Positions 44,354 through 53,533 of a stretch of DNA of 64,000 bases are shown here, one piece after another. The stretch covers positions 7,827,001 through 7,891,000 of the forward strand of contig NZ_CP108067.1 in assembly GCF_036178145.1 (NCBI RefSeq). The letters run 5' to 3'. Both the position numbers and the translations under genes were made by a program. Every line of letters starts with the position of its first letter. Positions within the stretch are counted from its first letter, which is position 1. The DNA comes from Streptomyces sp. NBC_00273 (GTDB taxonomy: Bacteria > Actinomycetota > Actinomycetes > Streptomycetales > Streptomycetaceae). The notes under the pieces are model-generated. The model was not told the origin of the DNA. It saw nothing but the letters and a program-made list of their open reading frames with translations, and did not search any database.

Positions 44354-44530
44354 TCAGTGACCGGAACGGGACTCCCGCTGCCGGACCACGACGAGGAACG
44401 CGTCGCTGTCCAGGTCCATGACCACCTCCGCCGGCACGCCCTCGCGCATCCGCTGCGCCGCGTACTCCTCGGCGGGCCAGCTTCCCCGCGGACTTCCGGC
44501 GGGAAACCGCTCCAGCACCACTCGACCCAT
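44354..44530 (-). CDS. small conserved-looking hypothetical protein (58 aa)
   Basis: The ATG at 44530 gives 'MGRVVLERFPAGSPRGSWP' and then 'VPAEVVMDLDSDAFLVVV'. Composition and the patterned acidic C-terminus look like a genuine small protein, not a shadow frame. No family or function recognised. A strong palindromic hairpin lies just upstream on its 5' side. Confidence 0.5.
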   Translation of the reverse strand: MGRVVLERFPAGSPRGSWPAEEYAAQRMREGVPAEVVMDLDSDAFLVVVRQRESRSGH

Positions 44531-44579
44531 GGCACACCCCCTGCTGTTCGCCTTCCGTTCTCTTCGGGAACAACGACGC

Positions 44580-44613
44580 GCAGGCCGCCCGGGAACGTTC
44601 CCGAGCGGCCTGC
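44580..44613. terminator. near-palindromic hairpin
   Basis: GCAGGCCGC (44580-44588) pairs with 44605-44613, and the interior CGGGAACGTTCCCG is itself palindromic, giving a nearly continuous 16-bp stem. It can act in either direction, after the integrase relic or before the small gene. Confidence 0.6.
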
Positions 44614-44616
44614 GAT

Positions 44617-44740
44617 TCACGCGAACAGGTGGCCGGCGACCTCGTGGCCCATGCGGGTCTCCACGGCGATGCGACTGTGTCGATCTTCGTCGAGCCACTC
44701 CTTGCCGCCGTGGCGAAGCAGGTACAGCCGCTTCTCGGCG
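44617..44740 (-). pseudogene. C-terminal fragment of a Streptomyces-type tyrosine integrase
   Basis: The minus strand reads 'YLLRHGGKEWLDEDRHSR' and then 'IAVETRMGHEVAG' before a stop. The arrangement R-H-G...W-L-D-E-D...R-M-G-H matches the catalytic C-terminus of actinomycete integrases (box II H-x-x-R and the later G-H), but the frame stops before the usual Y-S-H nucleophile. Upstream similarity continues only in a shifted frame. This is a decayed integrase at the border of the mobile-element-like region. Confidence 0.55.
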
Positions 44741-45198
44741 TACGCGGTCTCAGGGACCTCTGGAAGGGGGCGACGGCAGATGACCAGCGGGGCTGGTCCG
44801 GGCGAATCCTCGCGAGCTCCTCGGAGGCTGGTCGCCCGCGCGAGATCGGCCGCCAGTAGGAGTAGCCGAAGTTTGTGTCGGCCAGCAGCCCGCCGCCGAT
44901 CGGCACACCACGAGGAACAGCTGCAGGGAGCGTACGCAGAGCTGGGTGAACTCGGCGACCTTGGCAGTCCAAGAAGCAGACGCCCCGCCCGTGCAGCGTC
45001 TGCAGTGGCGCATCCGGGACGGCGGACACGCGCTCAATCAGGCCGAGTTCGCGCCAGCACTGACTGAGCATCGGCTCGACAACCTCCTATAAGGCACCTG
45101 ACAGACGGTCGCGATCCGCCAAAGTCACCTATCCATAGGTTATTTTGACTGGCCTTGTGTCTCAAGCCGACTTGAATGACGAACGAAGGGGAAACGCC

Positions 45199-45648
45199 AT
45201 GAGGATCACCAGCACTGCACGTAGGACGCGGGCCAAGATGACCGTGTCCATCGCGGCCCTGGCCGCGAGCTCACTCATACTCACCGCCTGCGGCGGAAGC
45301 AGCGACGGCGCCAGCAAGCTCGACGGTACCTACTACATCAAGGACGTCAACGGCACGTCCAAACTCGGCCAGCTGGTCGTCAAGGGCAACAGTGTCTCGC
45401 ATCATGAGTACAACTGCGATGGTGTCTACAAGGAGCCGGACGTGACCAGCACCGGCGAGTTCAACAAGGATCAGTCCCAGATCATCTGGACGGTCGCCGG
45501 AGACGACACCCGCAACAAGCGGACCGGCAGCGAGTCCATCTCAACCAGCGAAACCTCGATCAGCATCAGCGGTAGCGCGTACGTGCGTGACAACTCCGAT
45601 GCTGGCAAGGCTCTGCTGGACGGCTACAAGACCAAGTGCAAGAAGTAG
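45199..45648 (+). CDS. small secreted lipoprotein, unknown function
   Basis: A 149-residue protein with a signal peptide and lipobox 'LILTAC', then a beta-rich domain ('GTYYIKDVNGTSKLGQLVV', 'SVSHHEYNCDGVYKEP') with two cysteines, Cys in 'EYNCDG' and in 'YKTKCKK', that may form a disulfide. It starts ATG after GAAGGGG. It is followed by a perfect terminator. Surface lipoproteins of this size are common on actinomycete mobile elements, but no specific role is evident. Confidence 0.7.
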   Translation: MRITSTARRTRAKMTVSIAALAASSLILTACGGSSDGASKLDGTYYIKDVNGTSKLGQLVVKGNSVSHHEYNCDGVYKEPDVTSTGEFNKDQSQIIWTVAGDDTRNKRTGSESISTSETSISISGSAYVRDNSDAGKALLDGYKTKCKK

Positions 45649-45680
45649 CGTCGACGTCCCGCTCGGCCGGCCAAGCAGCA

Positions 45681-45715
45681 CAGAACCCCGTGGGCATCGC
45701 GCCCACGGGGTTCTG
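45681..45715. terminator. strong bidirectional hairpin terminator
   Basis: A perfect 15-bp stem (CAGAACCCCGTGGGC with GCCCACGGGGTTCTG) and a 5-base loop between two convergent genes; TCCTT follows on the plus strand. Confidence 0.85.
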
Positions 45716-45745
45716 TCCTTCCCCGGCTGTTCAAGCCTCTGACGT

Positions 45746-46225
45746 CTACTCCTGAAGGTGCAGCGCCCGGTATTCCTCGATCGTCTCCGGCGGCTGGCCG
45801 TACTTCGGGGCATGCCGCTCGACGAAATCGAGCTCGGCCCATGCCGCTGGCCTCCGAATCCTCGACTGGGCCACCACGACGAACACCACGGCGCTGACGC
45901 CGATGTTGGACAGACACCACCCAGACAGCAGCACCATCAGCACCACAGGCAGATCATCCTCGATCTCCATGGTGACCAAAACGGCAAAGCCTGCGCCGTT
46001 GACCAGAAGGCCCGACACGTACCCCTCGAACGAGCCGACCAGACGCGCCAGGATCCTCGGCTCGTCGCGATGCCGCACGGCGCGCACCATCTCGCCGACG
46101 AACACCACGGTAGCCACAGCCGCCGCAGTACTCAGTGCCAGCTCACGGATCCCGGTGACCCACCATCGCGCCGAGCTCCACCAGCCACGCGGGAACTCGC
46201 CGCGAAGCCTCGATCCGAGCCTCAT
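45746..46225 (-). CDS. small integral membrane protein, unknown
   Basis: A 159-residue protein with about three hydrophobic segments ('LALSTAAAVATVVFVGEMV', 'YVSGLLVNGAGFAVLVTM', 'VSAVVFVVVAQS') and a charged C-terminal tail ('FVERHAPKYGQPPETIEEY'). The ATG at 46225 follows GGAGG. It lies downstream of the VirB6-like gene, beyond a terminator, on the same strand. I do not recognise the family. Confidence 0.62.
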   Translation of the reverse strand: MRLGSRLRGEFPRGWWSSARWWVTGIRELALSTAAAVATVVFVGEMVRAVRHRDEPRILARLVGSFEGYVSGLLVNGAGFAVLVTMEIEDDLPVVLMVLLSGWCLSNIGVSAVVFVVVAQSRIRRPAAWAELDFVERHAPKYGQPPETIEEYRALHLQE

Positions 46226-46258
46226 GCCCCCTCCTTCTCCTCACGCTGCTCAAAGGGC

Positions 46259-46298
46259 GACGCACCCGGTGAGGATGATCGTTCTCACCGGGTGCGTC
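46259..46298. terminator. hairpin terminator after VirB6-like gene
   Basis: A perfect 15-bp stem (GACGCACCCGGTGAG at 46259-46273 with 46284-46298) and a 10-base loop, starting about 30 bases past the stop of the minus-strand conjugation operon. Confidence 0.8.
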
Positions 46299-46328
46299 AG
46301 GCCTCCACGCTCGCCCTCGATCGGACGA

Positions 46329-49300
46329 TCAGTCCCCCTCGCCCCGCTGCCGCTGCCGCTGCCGCGGCTTCGGGGTCTCCACGTTCGGGGTCGGATCGGC
46401 ACCCCGAGGCGGAACCGGAGCCTGCGGCGGCGCAGGATCCGGCGCAGGAGCTGACGGCCGCGGAGCAGGAGCTGGCGGCCGCGGAGCAGGAGCCGACGGG
46501 GCGGGCGTCTGGTGCGGCGGCGACGCCTGGGTCGAACGCGGCTGACGCGGTGCCTGCGTCCCAGCCGGAGTCTGACCCACAGCCGGAGCGCCGGCCCTTG
46601 GCTGACCCACAGCCGGGGCACTGGCCCCTTGCTGCTTCGGAGCCGAGGTACTGGCCCCTGGCTGCTTCGGAGCCGGGGCGCCGTCGCGGCGGGCGTTGAT
46701 GACGGACCGCGGCCGGTCACGGTTCGCCTGCGCCTCGGCTTGCTTCTGCCGTGCCGGCGGCCGGCCGGGGGTCCCGGCCCGAGCCGGGGCAGGGGTGGCG
46801 CCCGGAGCGGCGCCCTTCGGACGCGTGCTCGGCGCACCCGGCTGCGTCGGAGCAGGATCCGGGGCAGGCACGGCGTCGCCGCTGAAGCGCTGCGGTACAG
46901 CCTGCTGGTTGCTGCCCTGTTGGCTGTGCGCACCCTGGGAACCCGCGCCGAACTGCGTGGGTTCCGTCTGACCGGCGACAGCCTCACGACCTCCGCTGGT
47001 CGGGACAGAACCCGTGCCGAACTGCGTCGGTTCCGTCTGACCGGCGACAGCCTCACGACCTCCGCTGGTCGGGACAGAACCCGTGCCGAACTGCGTCGGT
47101 CCCGTCTGACCGGCGGCAGCCTTACCGTTTCCGCTGGTCGGGACAGAACCCGTGCCGAACTGCGTCGGTTCCGTCTGACCGGCGACAGCCTCACGACCTC
47201 CGCTGGTCGGGACAGAACCCGTGCCGCCGGCGCCGCTCTGGCCCTGAGCATCACCACGAGAACTCGACGGCTCCGTCGACGAGGAAAGTACCTCACCGCG
47301 GATGACCTTGTCGCCGTACCCGAGATTCGACAGGCCACCCTGGTTGCTCAGACTCTGCGCCGTCTGCTTGTCCGAGCGCGGGCTGCCCGCTCCGCCACGC
47401 GGCAGCTGCAGCGGACCACCGTTGTCGGCGTGTGCGTCGCGACCGTCCGCGCCCAGAGCACCGGCGGGACCGGTGCCGCCCGGCAGAGCCTTGACGCCGT
47501 CACTGCCACCGCCGTAGCCACCACCAGGACCACCATCCAGCGCCGGACTGTCCGGGCCATCCGGTCCGTCCTGCCCGCCACCCTCGAGGGTCAGCTGCTG
47601 CTTACCGGACGTCAACTCCATGGCGTCACCGTTCGTGCCGCCGGCGTTCGTCGGCGCCGTCTTGCCCGTGGGCTTGCCTGTGGGCTTGCCCGTGTTCGGG
47701 GACGCCGGACCGCTGGTCTTGCTGTTGAACCCGTCGGCGAGCTTGTTGCCCATGGCCATGCCCGCGCCAGCCCCCGCACCCGAGGCCAGAGCGGGCATCA
47801 GCCCGCCCTTGTCCGGCTTCGGCGTGTTGTTCGTCTCGAGGAACTTGTCCACGAGCTTGGTGACCACCTCGTCCAGCGCCTGCAGCACGGTCTTGCGCAC
47901 CCGTAGCAGGGCGAAGGTGATGCCCATGATCACCAGCGAGGAGATCAGGGTCAGGACCACCACGATGATCCCGCCGAGCGCAGCGTTGCCCCACAGGCCG
48001 CCCGGGCTCATGAAGCTCGACACGGGGCCAGCCATGATGTCCGGGACCGAGATCAGGAACTCCGAGACGAACTGGTAGATGAACAGCGTGACGAGGACTT
48101 CCAGGATCATCGCCGTGGAGTAGACGATCACTTTGGCGATCGCCTGCATGGCGCCCAGCGTCGCGAACGGTACGGCGGCCACCAGGCTGAAGGTCCGCTT
48201 GATCGCCCCGGCCAGCATGCCGATGGCGTACCAGAAGCCGAGCAGGACGATGGAGCCCAGGACCGTGGCCGAGTTGCTCCAGTACATGAACTTCGCCGGC
48301 CCCGTGCCCACCTGGCTGACGGCCATGTGGTTCTCGCGGGTGAACCCGCTGGTGGCGTTGTTCGACGAGTACATGGCCAGTGAGCCGGGGTTGAACCCGG
48401 TGTTGAGGTAGTTGTACGCCGCCAGGGGAGACAGGTTGCATGAGGAGGGCGTCTTGCCCACCGTAAAGCCACAGCCACCCTTCGTCCCCGTCGTCGTGAA
48501 GACCGTCGAGTCCTTACCGGGACGAGAGGAGGTCAAGCCCGTGCCGTCGGCCGAGATCACGGGGTGATCGACGGGCTTCGGCCCGTCTTCCTCACCGAAC
48601 TTCTTCACGTCGCCATAGCTCTCCTTGACGACGAACCAGAGCTTCTTGGTATCCGCGCTCTCGTCCAGTTGCGTGATCGAGGTCTTGATCCCCGACTCGA
48701 AGTCGGAGGCCGCGATCTCGTTGCTCGCGATGTACTTGCCGATGATCCCGAAGGTCGAGAACACCGCTTTGAAGTCGTCCGAGGCACTTCCGGTGACGGA
48801 GACGGTGCCGTCCTTCCAAGCCGACTCGGCGTCCTTGGCCTTCGTCCCGATGTTGATGTCGTTGAACGTCGCCCCGTGGGACTGCTTGTTGATCGCCAGC
48901 GCACTCGTGCGCACGGCCATCATCGCGTCCGGGCTGGCCTGGTCCTCGTCCCAGGAAACAGTGGCCTGGTCCGGGATCCCCAGGCGGTCGTTCATCATCC
49001 ACGCCTCGAAGTCGACGTAGGTGCTCAGCACGACGCGCGTCGGGCCGGCGTGTTGACCAAGAACGGAGTCGTCGAACTTTCCGAGCACGCTGGAGTACAT
49101 CGACCCGACGAGCGGCAGGCCGACGCCGATGAAGACGACGCGCACGATGAGCTTCTTGATCGCCGAGCCCCGGTCCATCTTCTTGAACATGACCAGGCCG
49201 ATGAGCAGGAAGCCGATGAAGATCGGCACGAGCGCCTGCCACGAGATCTCGACGAGCAATTTGTACCAGCCGCTGATCCAGTGCTGCAGACCCGAGAGCG

Positions 49301-50021
49301 CGCCGCCTCCGGTATCGCCTCCGGTCATACCCTCGGCAAGGGTCGGATTCACCGCCGCCACCGCGTTGTAGAACCACACGAAGGGGTTGATGAGCTTCAG
49401 GAACTGGATGATGACGTAGAACAGCGTGCCGACCGCCAGCGCTAGGGCGTAGAGGACCCAGATGATCGACCCCCCGATCACGCTCACGATCTGGCCGCCG
49501 ATGCCCGAGGACATCGTGTCCAGGCCGAGGTCGTTGTTGGCCGCCCCGAAGTGCGCGTAGTCGAGCATGCCCGAGTACTTGGCGTTGCCCTTGCCGTCTT
49601 TCGCGGCCAGGGTCTCGTAGGTGACGGTCTGCGAGGACCCCGACACCTCGGCGAAGAACCAGCCCACGATGTTGCCCAGGCTGAACTCCGGGTCGGCGTA
49701 GCCGAGAATGGAACCGCCCGAGGCCGGGCTGGACGTGACCGGCTTCCAGTTCTCGTGCATGCCCTTGTCGTTCTGCGGCGAGTTCTTCTCGCTGAAGTAC
49801 GAGCTCGCGTTCGAGGCCAGCTGGTAGAGGCTGTAGTTGTCGCGCTCCTTCTTGTCGTCCGCAGACGCCGGCGAAGACGTCGCCATCATGAAGACCGGCA
49901 CGAGCAGCGCCGCCAGGAGCATGAGGGCGAGCCCGTGCGCGAGCCTGCCCGGGCGGGCTGCCCCCACGCTGTGGCCGGCCCAGGCACGCAGCCTCGCCAC
50001 TGCCGTGATCGTCCCGTTCAT
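46329..50021 (-). CDS. VirB6/TrbL-like conjugal transfer membrane protein with repeat-rich tail
   Basis: A 1230-residue protein from the ATG at 50021, which follows GAGGAGAG; a longer frame from 50069 is less supported. There is an N-terminal signal ('LMLLAALLVPVFMMATSSPA'), an extracellular region, then clusters of membrane spans around residues 160-330 and 580-710 ('WVLYALALAVGTLFYVIIQF', 'LVPIFIGFLLIGLVMF', 'GSIVLLGFWYAIGMLAGAI', 'IIVVVLTLISSLVIMGITF'). The ~500-residue C-terminal tail is Gly/Pro/Gln/Thr-rich with four 23-residue repeats. This architecture fits the polytopic channel component of Gram-positive type IV secretion systems. It follows the VirB4-like gene by about 44 bases. Confidence 0.7.
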   Translation of the reverse strand: MNGTITAVARLRAWAGHSVGAARPGRLAHGLALMLLAALLVPVFMMATSSPASADDKKERDNYSLYQLASNASSYFSEKNSPQNDKGMHENWKPVTSSPASGGSILGYADPEFSLGNIVGWFFAEVSGSSQTVTYETLAAKDGKGNAKYSGMLDYAHFGAANNDLGLDTMSSGIGGQIVSVIGGSIIWVLYALALAVGTLFYVIIQFLKLINPFVWFYNAVAAVNPTLAEGMTGGDTGGGALSGLQHWISGWYKLLVEISWQALVPIFIGFLLIGLVMFKKMDRGSAIKKLIVRVVFIGVGLPLVGSMYSSVLGKFDDSVLGQHAGPTRVVLSTYVDFEAWMMNDRLGIPDQATVSWDEDQASPDAMMAVRTSALAINKQSHGATFNDINIGTKAKDAESAWKDGTVSVTGSASDDFKAVFSTFGIIGKYIASNEIAASDFESGIKTSITQLDESADTKKLWFVVKESYGDVKKFGEEDGPKPVDHPVISADGTGLTSSRPGKDSTVFTTTGTKGGCGFTVGKTPSSCNLSPLAAYNYLNTGFNPGSLAMYSSNNATSGFTRENHMAVSQVGTGPAKFMYWSNSATVLGSIVLLGFWYAIGMLAGAIKRTFSLVAAVPFATLGAMQAIAKVIVYSTAMILEVLVTLFIYQFVSEFLISVPDIMAGPVSSFMSPGGLWGNAALGGIIVVVLTLISSLVIMGITFALLRVRKTVLQALDEVVTKLVDKFLETNNTPKPDKGGLMPALASGAGAGAGMAMGNKLADGFNSKTSGPASPNTGKPTGKPTGKTAPTNAGGTNGDAMELTSGKQQLTLEGGGQDGPDGPDSPALDGGPGGGYGGGSDGVKALPGGTGPAGALGADGRDAHADNGGPLQLPRGGAGSPRSDKQTAQSLSNQGGLSNLGYGDKVIRGEVLSSSTEPSSSRGDAQGQSGAGGTGSVPTSGGREAVAGQTEPTQFGTGSVPTSGNGKAAAGQTGPTQFGTGSVPTSGGREAVAGQTEPTQFGTGSVPTSGGREAVAGQTEPTQFGAGSQGAHSQQGSNQQAVPQRFSGDAVPAPDPAPTQPGAPSTRPKGAAPGATPAPARAGTPGRPPARQKQAEAQANRDRPRSVINARRDGAPAPKQPGASTSAPKQQGASAPAVGQPRAGAPAVGQTPAGTQAPRQPRSTQASPPHQTPAPSAPAPRPPAPAPRPSAPAPDPAPPQAPVPPRGADPTPNVETPKPRQRQRQRGEGD
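46948..47223 (-). repeat. four tandem 69-bp repeats in the VirB6-like gene
   Basis: Four head-to-tail copies of a 69-base unit start at 46948, 47017, 47086 and 47155. Each encodes a 23-residue unit of the type 'GTGSVPTSGGREAVAG' plus 'QTEPTQF'. Copies one, two and four are almost identical and the third diverges ('NGKAAAGQTGPTQF'). The unit is a multiple of three, so copy number can change without breaking the frame. It forms part of a flexible, probably exposed tail. Confidence 0.9.
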
Positions 50022-50065
50022 GGTCTCTCCTCTACTCCTCGTCCTCGTATCAGTGCTGACCTCGC

Positions 50066-52366
50066 TCATGTCTTTTCCAGCTTCTTGGGCCTGGGCCTTG
50101 CCGCTGGTCGCCTCGCGTTGTTCTCGGGCTGCCGCAGGCTCTTGCCGTCGTTGCGCTTGATCGCGTCAGCCTGGCCCGCGTCAGCCTCACCGCCGTCGCC
50201 CTCGCTGTGCTTCCGGATGCTGGTGAGGTTCGCGCCCGGTGCCGGCTTGTCGTGCATGATCGAGTCCATCCGCGCCGCCTCTTCGGCCCTGGCCGCCTCC
50301 CGTCGGACCTGCCTGCGTTGGGCCTCGCGGTAGGGGTTGATCCCCAGTGCCAAATCCAGGTGAAAGACCACGTTGGAGACGCCCCGGCGCAGGTACGTGA
50401 GGTTCTCGTCCTTGGTCGTGATGAGCTGGGCGAGATCCGGCGGGATCCGCTGGTGCAACTGCTTCTGGTACTCCGCCACTGTTTTGTCGCGCATCGGGCC
50501 GAAGAGCGTGTAGTCCGCAGCGTCGAACTTGTTGAAGTCGCTGTCGGCCAGCATCTTGTCGACGTCGTTGTAGCTGTAGACCACCCGGCCGCCGCGCTCG
50601 TGCATGTGGTCGAACTGGTCCTTGAGGTATTTCTTCACCCGGTCGTCGATGTGCTCGGTGCCGTGGATGATCACCGTGTCGCCGAGCCCCAGCTTGCCGA
50701 CGGCGAAGCCGACGATGTTCACCAGCTGCGCCATCGCCACGCCCTTGCCGCGGCGCATGAGCCGCGAGAAGTCGTAGACCACGCGCCGCGAATCCCGGAC
50801 CCCGTCCACGGCCGAAGCCGTGTGGTTGTTGAACAGGTCGCCATTGGTGCTCAGCATCGCGTTGGCGATGCCTCTGAGCACGTTGTAGGCGCGCAGCTGG
50901 TCCGGGTCGGTCTTGCTGGAGTTCAACAGCGCCTTGTGGGCGGTCGCCAGGTAGGAGACGAACATCTGAAGACGCGGCACCTGGGTGTGCGGGATGTTCA
51001 CCACGCGCAGGCGGTTGCGCTGCTCCTTGGCGTTGTGCCGCCACATGCCCTGCTCGATGTAGAAGTCCGTGGCCGTGTCTTCGAGGGCACTGCGGATGAT
51101 CGAGCCGACGGCACCATCGGTGCTCTCGTAGAGCTGCTCGAACATCAGCTTGAGCTTTTCCATCTGCGCGGAGAAGACCGTCAACTCGTCCTCCTCCTCG
51201 CCGAACATTTCGAACATGTTCACGTCGCCCTGGTTCAGGTCCACGCGCGAGGTGAGCCGCTCGAAGCTCGGGCCGAGTTTGTCGAGGTTCGCCCCGTCAA
51301 GGACGAGGTGGACGACCTGGCGGTTGTTCAGCAGCGTCGCCTGCGAGATCTTCGAACACCACATGTTGGCCACCCGCTGGCGGTCGAGGTACTCGCTGAG
51401 GGTGGCGTCGGCGACGATCACGTGGTGGTCGTAGGCGTTGACGTCCATGAGCACGGCGCTGTTGTTGACGTCGCCGACCATGTAGCCGACGTACTCGCCG
51501 CCCTTGTCGTTGAGGCCGTTGGTCACCAGCGAGTACGAGCCGGCCAGCTCGGTCGAGGTGAAGTGGAAGCCCTTGCCCTTCTTCTTCTCGTTGTTCTTCC
51601 ACAGGCCCGAGAGCTCCTGGCGCTGCTCGCCGGCGTAGGGCGCAGCCTTCAGCGTGCCGAAGCGGTCGATGTACAGGCGCGTGACCCGGTCGATCGTGTC
51701 GTCCAGGGTCGTCAGGTCCGGGGCCTTGAGGAAGAGCCGGTTGTGCACCGAGAGGTAGCTCGCGCCGTCTTGGAGCTCTCCGATCGTGACCCCGAGGTCA
51801 CCGGAGATCTTCGCGGCCTTGCGCTTGGAAGAGGTCGTACCCGTCTCCTCCTGCTCGTTGGCATCGAGCCGTTCCAGCTTCTCGGACTGTTTCGTATAGG
51901 AGTCGATCCACTTGTCGTCCATCCGCTTGACCTGCTCAAGCACGACCGCGGTGACCCGCTCGTCCAGGCCGTCCGGGATCCGATCGATGCCCCAGAAGGC
52001 GGCGAAGTTGTCGTGCGCGGCGTCGTCATGGAAGTACGCCAGGATGCAGGCGACCGAGCCGTCGACCTCGAAGTAGTCGGAGCGGAAGAGGTACTTCTCC
52101 TTCGGCTTCAGCGCGAGCAGATGCGGATAGGCGTCGAATGTGCCCTGGAGGTGCTTCACCTCCCGGCGACGCTGCCACCAGTTCTTCTTCGGCTCGGCGG
52201 CTTCGTCGGCCACGCCGTGAGCTGCCGCGGTGTTCCGCACGCCCTCAGCCTGAGCAGCGTCGTCCGCGGGCAGATCACCGACCAGGAGCTCCGCGCTCTC
52301 ATTCGTCTCGTCAGGCTTCTTTCCCGGGATGCCGAGCTGTGCCCGGACTTTCGTCATCAGCGCCAT
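50066..52366 (-). CDS. VirB4-like protein with apparently degenerate ATPase motifs
   Basis: A 766-residue protein with VirB4/TraC-like layout: an N-terminal 'FRSDYFEVDGSVACILAYF' domain, a central 'GEYVGYMVGDVNNSAVLMD' lead-in to the ATPase core, and a late 'FGPMRDKTVAEYQKQL'. Where Walker A should lie the sequence is 'HHVIVADATLSEYLD' (about residues 314-328) with no GxGKS/T. The Walker B position reads 'TVIIHGTEHIDD' (about 563-574) in place of hhhhDE. It is likely a structural, non-hydrolysing member of the family. Neighbours are a PrgI-like and a VirB6-like gene, the normal order for Gram-positive conjugation modules. Confidence 0.65.
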   Translation of the reverse strand: MALMTKVRAQLGIPGKKPDETNESAELLVGDLPADDAAQAEGVRNTAAAHGVADEAAEPKKNWWQRRREVKHLQGTFDAYPHLLALKPKEKYLFRSDYFEVDGSVACILAYFHDDAAHDNFAAFWGIDRIPDGLDERVTAVVLEQVKRMDDKWIDSYTKQSEKLERLDANEQEETGTTSSKRKAAKISGDLGVTIGELQDGASYLSVHNRLFLKAPDLTTLDDTIDRVTRLYIDRFGTLKAAPYAGEQRQELSGLWKNNEKKKGKGFHFTSTELAGSYSLVTNGLNDKGGEYVGYMVGDVNNSAVLMDVNAYDHHVIVADATLSEYLDRQRVANMWCSKISQATLLNNRQVVHLVLDGANLDKLGPSFERLTSRVDLNQGDVNMFEMFGEEEDELTVFSAQMEKLKLMFEQLYESTDGAVGSIIRSALEDTATDFYIEQGMWRHNAKEQRNRLRVVNIPHTQVPRLQMFVSYLATAHKALLNSSKTDPDQLRAYNVLRGIANAMLSTNGDLFNNHTASAVDGVRDSRRVVYDFSRLMRRGKGVAMAQLVNIVGFAVGKLGLGDTVIIHGTEHIDDRVKKYLKDQFDHMHERGGRVVYSYNDVDKMLADSDFNKFDAADYTLFGPMRDKTVAEYQKQLHQRIPPDLAQLITTKDENLTYLRRGVSNVVFHLDLALGINPYREAQRRQVRREAARAEEAARMDSIMHDKPAPGANLTSIRKHSEGDGGEADAGQADAIKRNDGKSLRQPENNARRPAARPRPKKLEKT

Positions 52367-52411
52367 GGTGTCCTTCGTTCGTTCCTCGTCGTGTGGGTCG
52401 GCCTGGCGCTG

Positions 52412-53311
52412 TCAGTTCAGCGACGCCTTGAGATCGAGCAGTTCGTCGTCGATGCCCTGGTAGAAGACCCGCAGCATCGGCTCGGCCTCCTCGCGGTCGA
52501 GCATCGTGATTTCCTTGATCATGAGGGTGGAGCCGCCGACCTCGGCCTGGAGGACTTGGTGCCCCTTGCGCAGTGCGTCGGTGTTCCTACCCTTGAGCAG
52601 CAGGTACTGGTGGATCGAGGGGAACTTCCCGCCCACGTGCTGCGTGAGGATGTCGTACTGCTCGTTCTGCAGCTCGATCAGATCGGGGTCACGGATCTCA
52701 AGGGCCTGGTTGCGCTGCTCCAGGTTCGCCACCTGGTGGTAGATCCGCTGCGGCTCCTTCGTCGTGATGAAGCTGTGCTCGCAGGCCGTCTCAACCTTGC
52801 GCCAGAAGGAGTCGACCCGGTCGAGGATCCCGACCCGGTCCTCGTCGAAGAGCAGATAGCTCGCTGAGCCGACGACCAGGTAGACCCGGCCTTCGCCGCC
52901 GTCGGAGAAACGGATCAGCCCGTCCTCGTCGATCCCGTCGATGCCGACGATCGAGTAGAAGTCCGTGGGGTTCGAGCTGCGACGGGTGAGGACGTGGCGG
53001 GCCGTGCGGGGCAGATACGCGAGGAAGGCTGGCACCCGCATGATGCGCAGCTCCTTCGTCTTCATCAGCCCGCCGAAGTAGGCGATCGCCGCCAGTCCCC
53101 AGAGGACGAAGAACGCGATGGCGACTGGGCCCGAGCTCGCGACGAACGTCGACGTGCTGAACCACAGCAGGGCGAGGATGCCGCCAGCGAAGAAGAGCAG
53201 CTGCTTGATCGGGGAGGGCTTCGCCGCCCAGCCGCCCTTGCTGAGCGTGATCTCGTGATCCAGAAAGCTCCTGTTCAGCGAACTTGGCACCTTGTAGGAC
53301 AGCTTCGCCAT
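52412..53311 (-). CDS. PrgI/SCO-type conjugation membrane protein
   Basis: A 299-residue protein with two close membrane spans near the N-terminus ('QLLFFAGGILALLWFSTST' and 'AIAFFVLWGLAAIAYFGGL') and a ~200-residue cytoplasmic domain ('DFYSIVGIDGIDEDGLIRF', 'QRIYHQVANLEQRNQAL'). The size, topology and place directly before the VirB4-like gene fit PrgI-family (VirB3-like) proteins fused to a VirB4 N-terminal-like domain. The ATG follows GGGAG. Family assignment is by topology and context, not strong motif identity. Confidence 0.55.
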   Translation of the reverse strand: MAKLSYKVPSSLNRSFLDHEITLSKGGWAAKPSPIKQLLFFAGGILALLWFSTSTFVASSGPVAIAFFVLWGLAAIAYFGGLMKTKELRIMRVPAFLAYLPRTARHVLTRRSSNPTDFYSIVGIDGIDEDGLIRFSDGGEGRVYLVVGSASYLLFDEDRVGILDRVDSFWRKVETACEHSFITTKEPQRIYHQVANLEQRNQALEIRDPDLIELQNEQYDILTQHVGGKFPSIHQYLLLKGRNTDALRKGHQVLQAEVGGSTLMIKEITMLDREEAEPMLRVFYQGIDDELLDLKASLN

Positions 53312-53533
53312 GAATCTCCCATCCCCCTTGCGACCGCAATGGTCATTGCTCGACCTGTCGAGAAGTCTTCATACATGAGGCGCGCGAATCACATCCTATC
53401 TCAGATAGGCCATTCGAAACGAGCGTGAAAGGGGCGCGGGTGGCGACATGGGGCGAGTCTGACTAGCGGATCCGGGTCATCGAGTGCCGTTTGAGCGGCT
53501 GACAGATCAGTCGCACCACGGAAGCGATGGCGC

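Larger units (their letters stand above)
44531..45198. other. gene-poor region with integrase relic
   Basis: Contains the hairpin at 44580-44613 and an integrase fragment at 44617-44740 on the minus strand. From about 44740 to 45070 the minus strand keeps hints of the same gene ('NFGYSYWRPIS' in one frame) but is broken by frame changes. From 45080 to 45198 the DNA is AT-richer and holds the probable promoter of the lipoprotein gene. Confidence 0.45.

Noticed and set aside
44280..45071. Minus-strand 263-codon frame across the integrase relic
   Set aside because: Only short, frame-shifted pieces resemble an integrase; the long frame itself reads through unrelated sequence.
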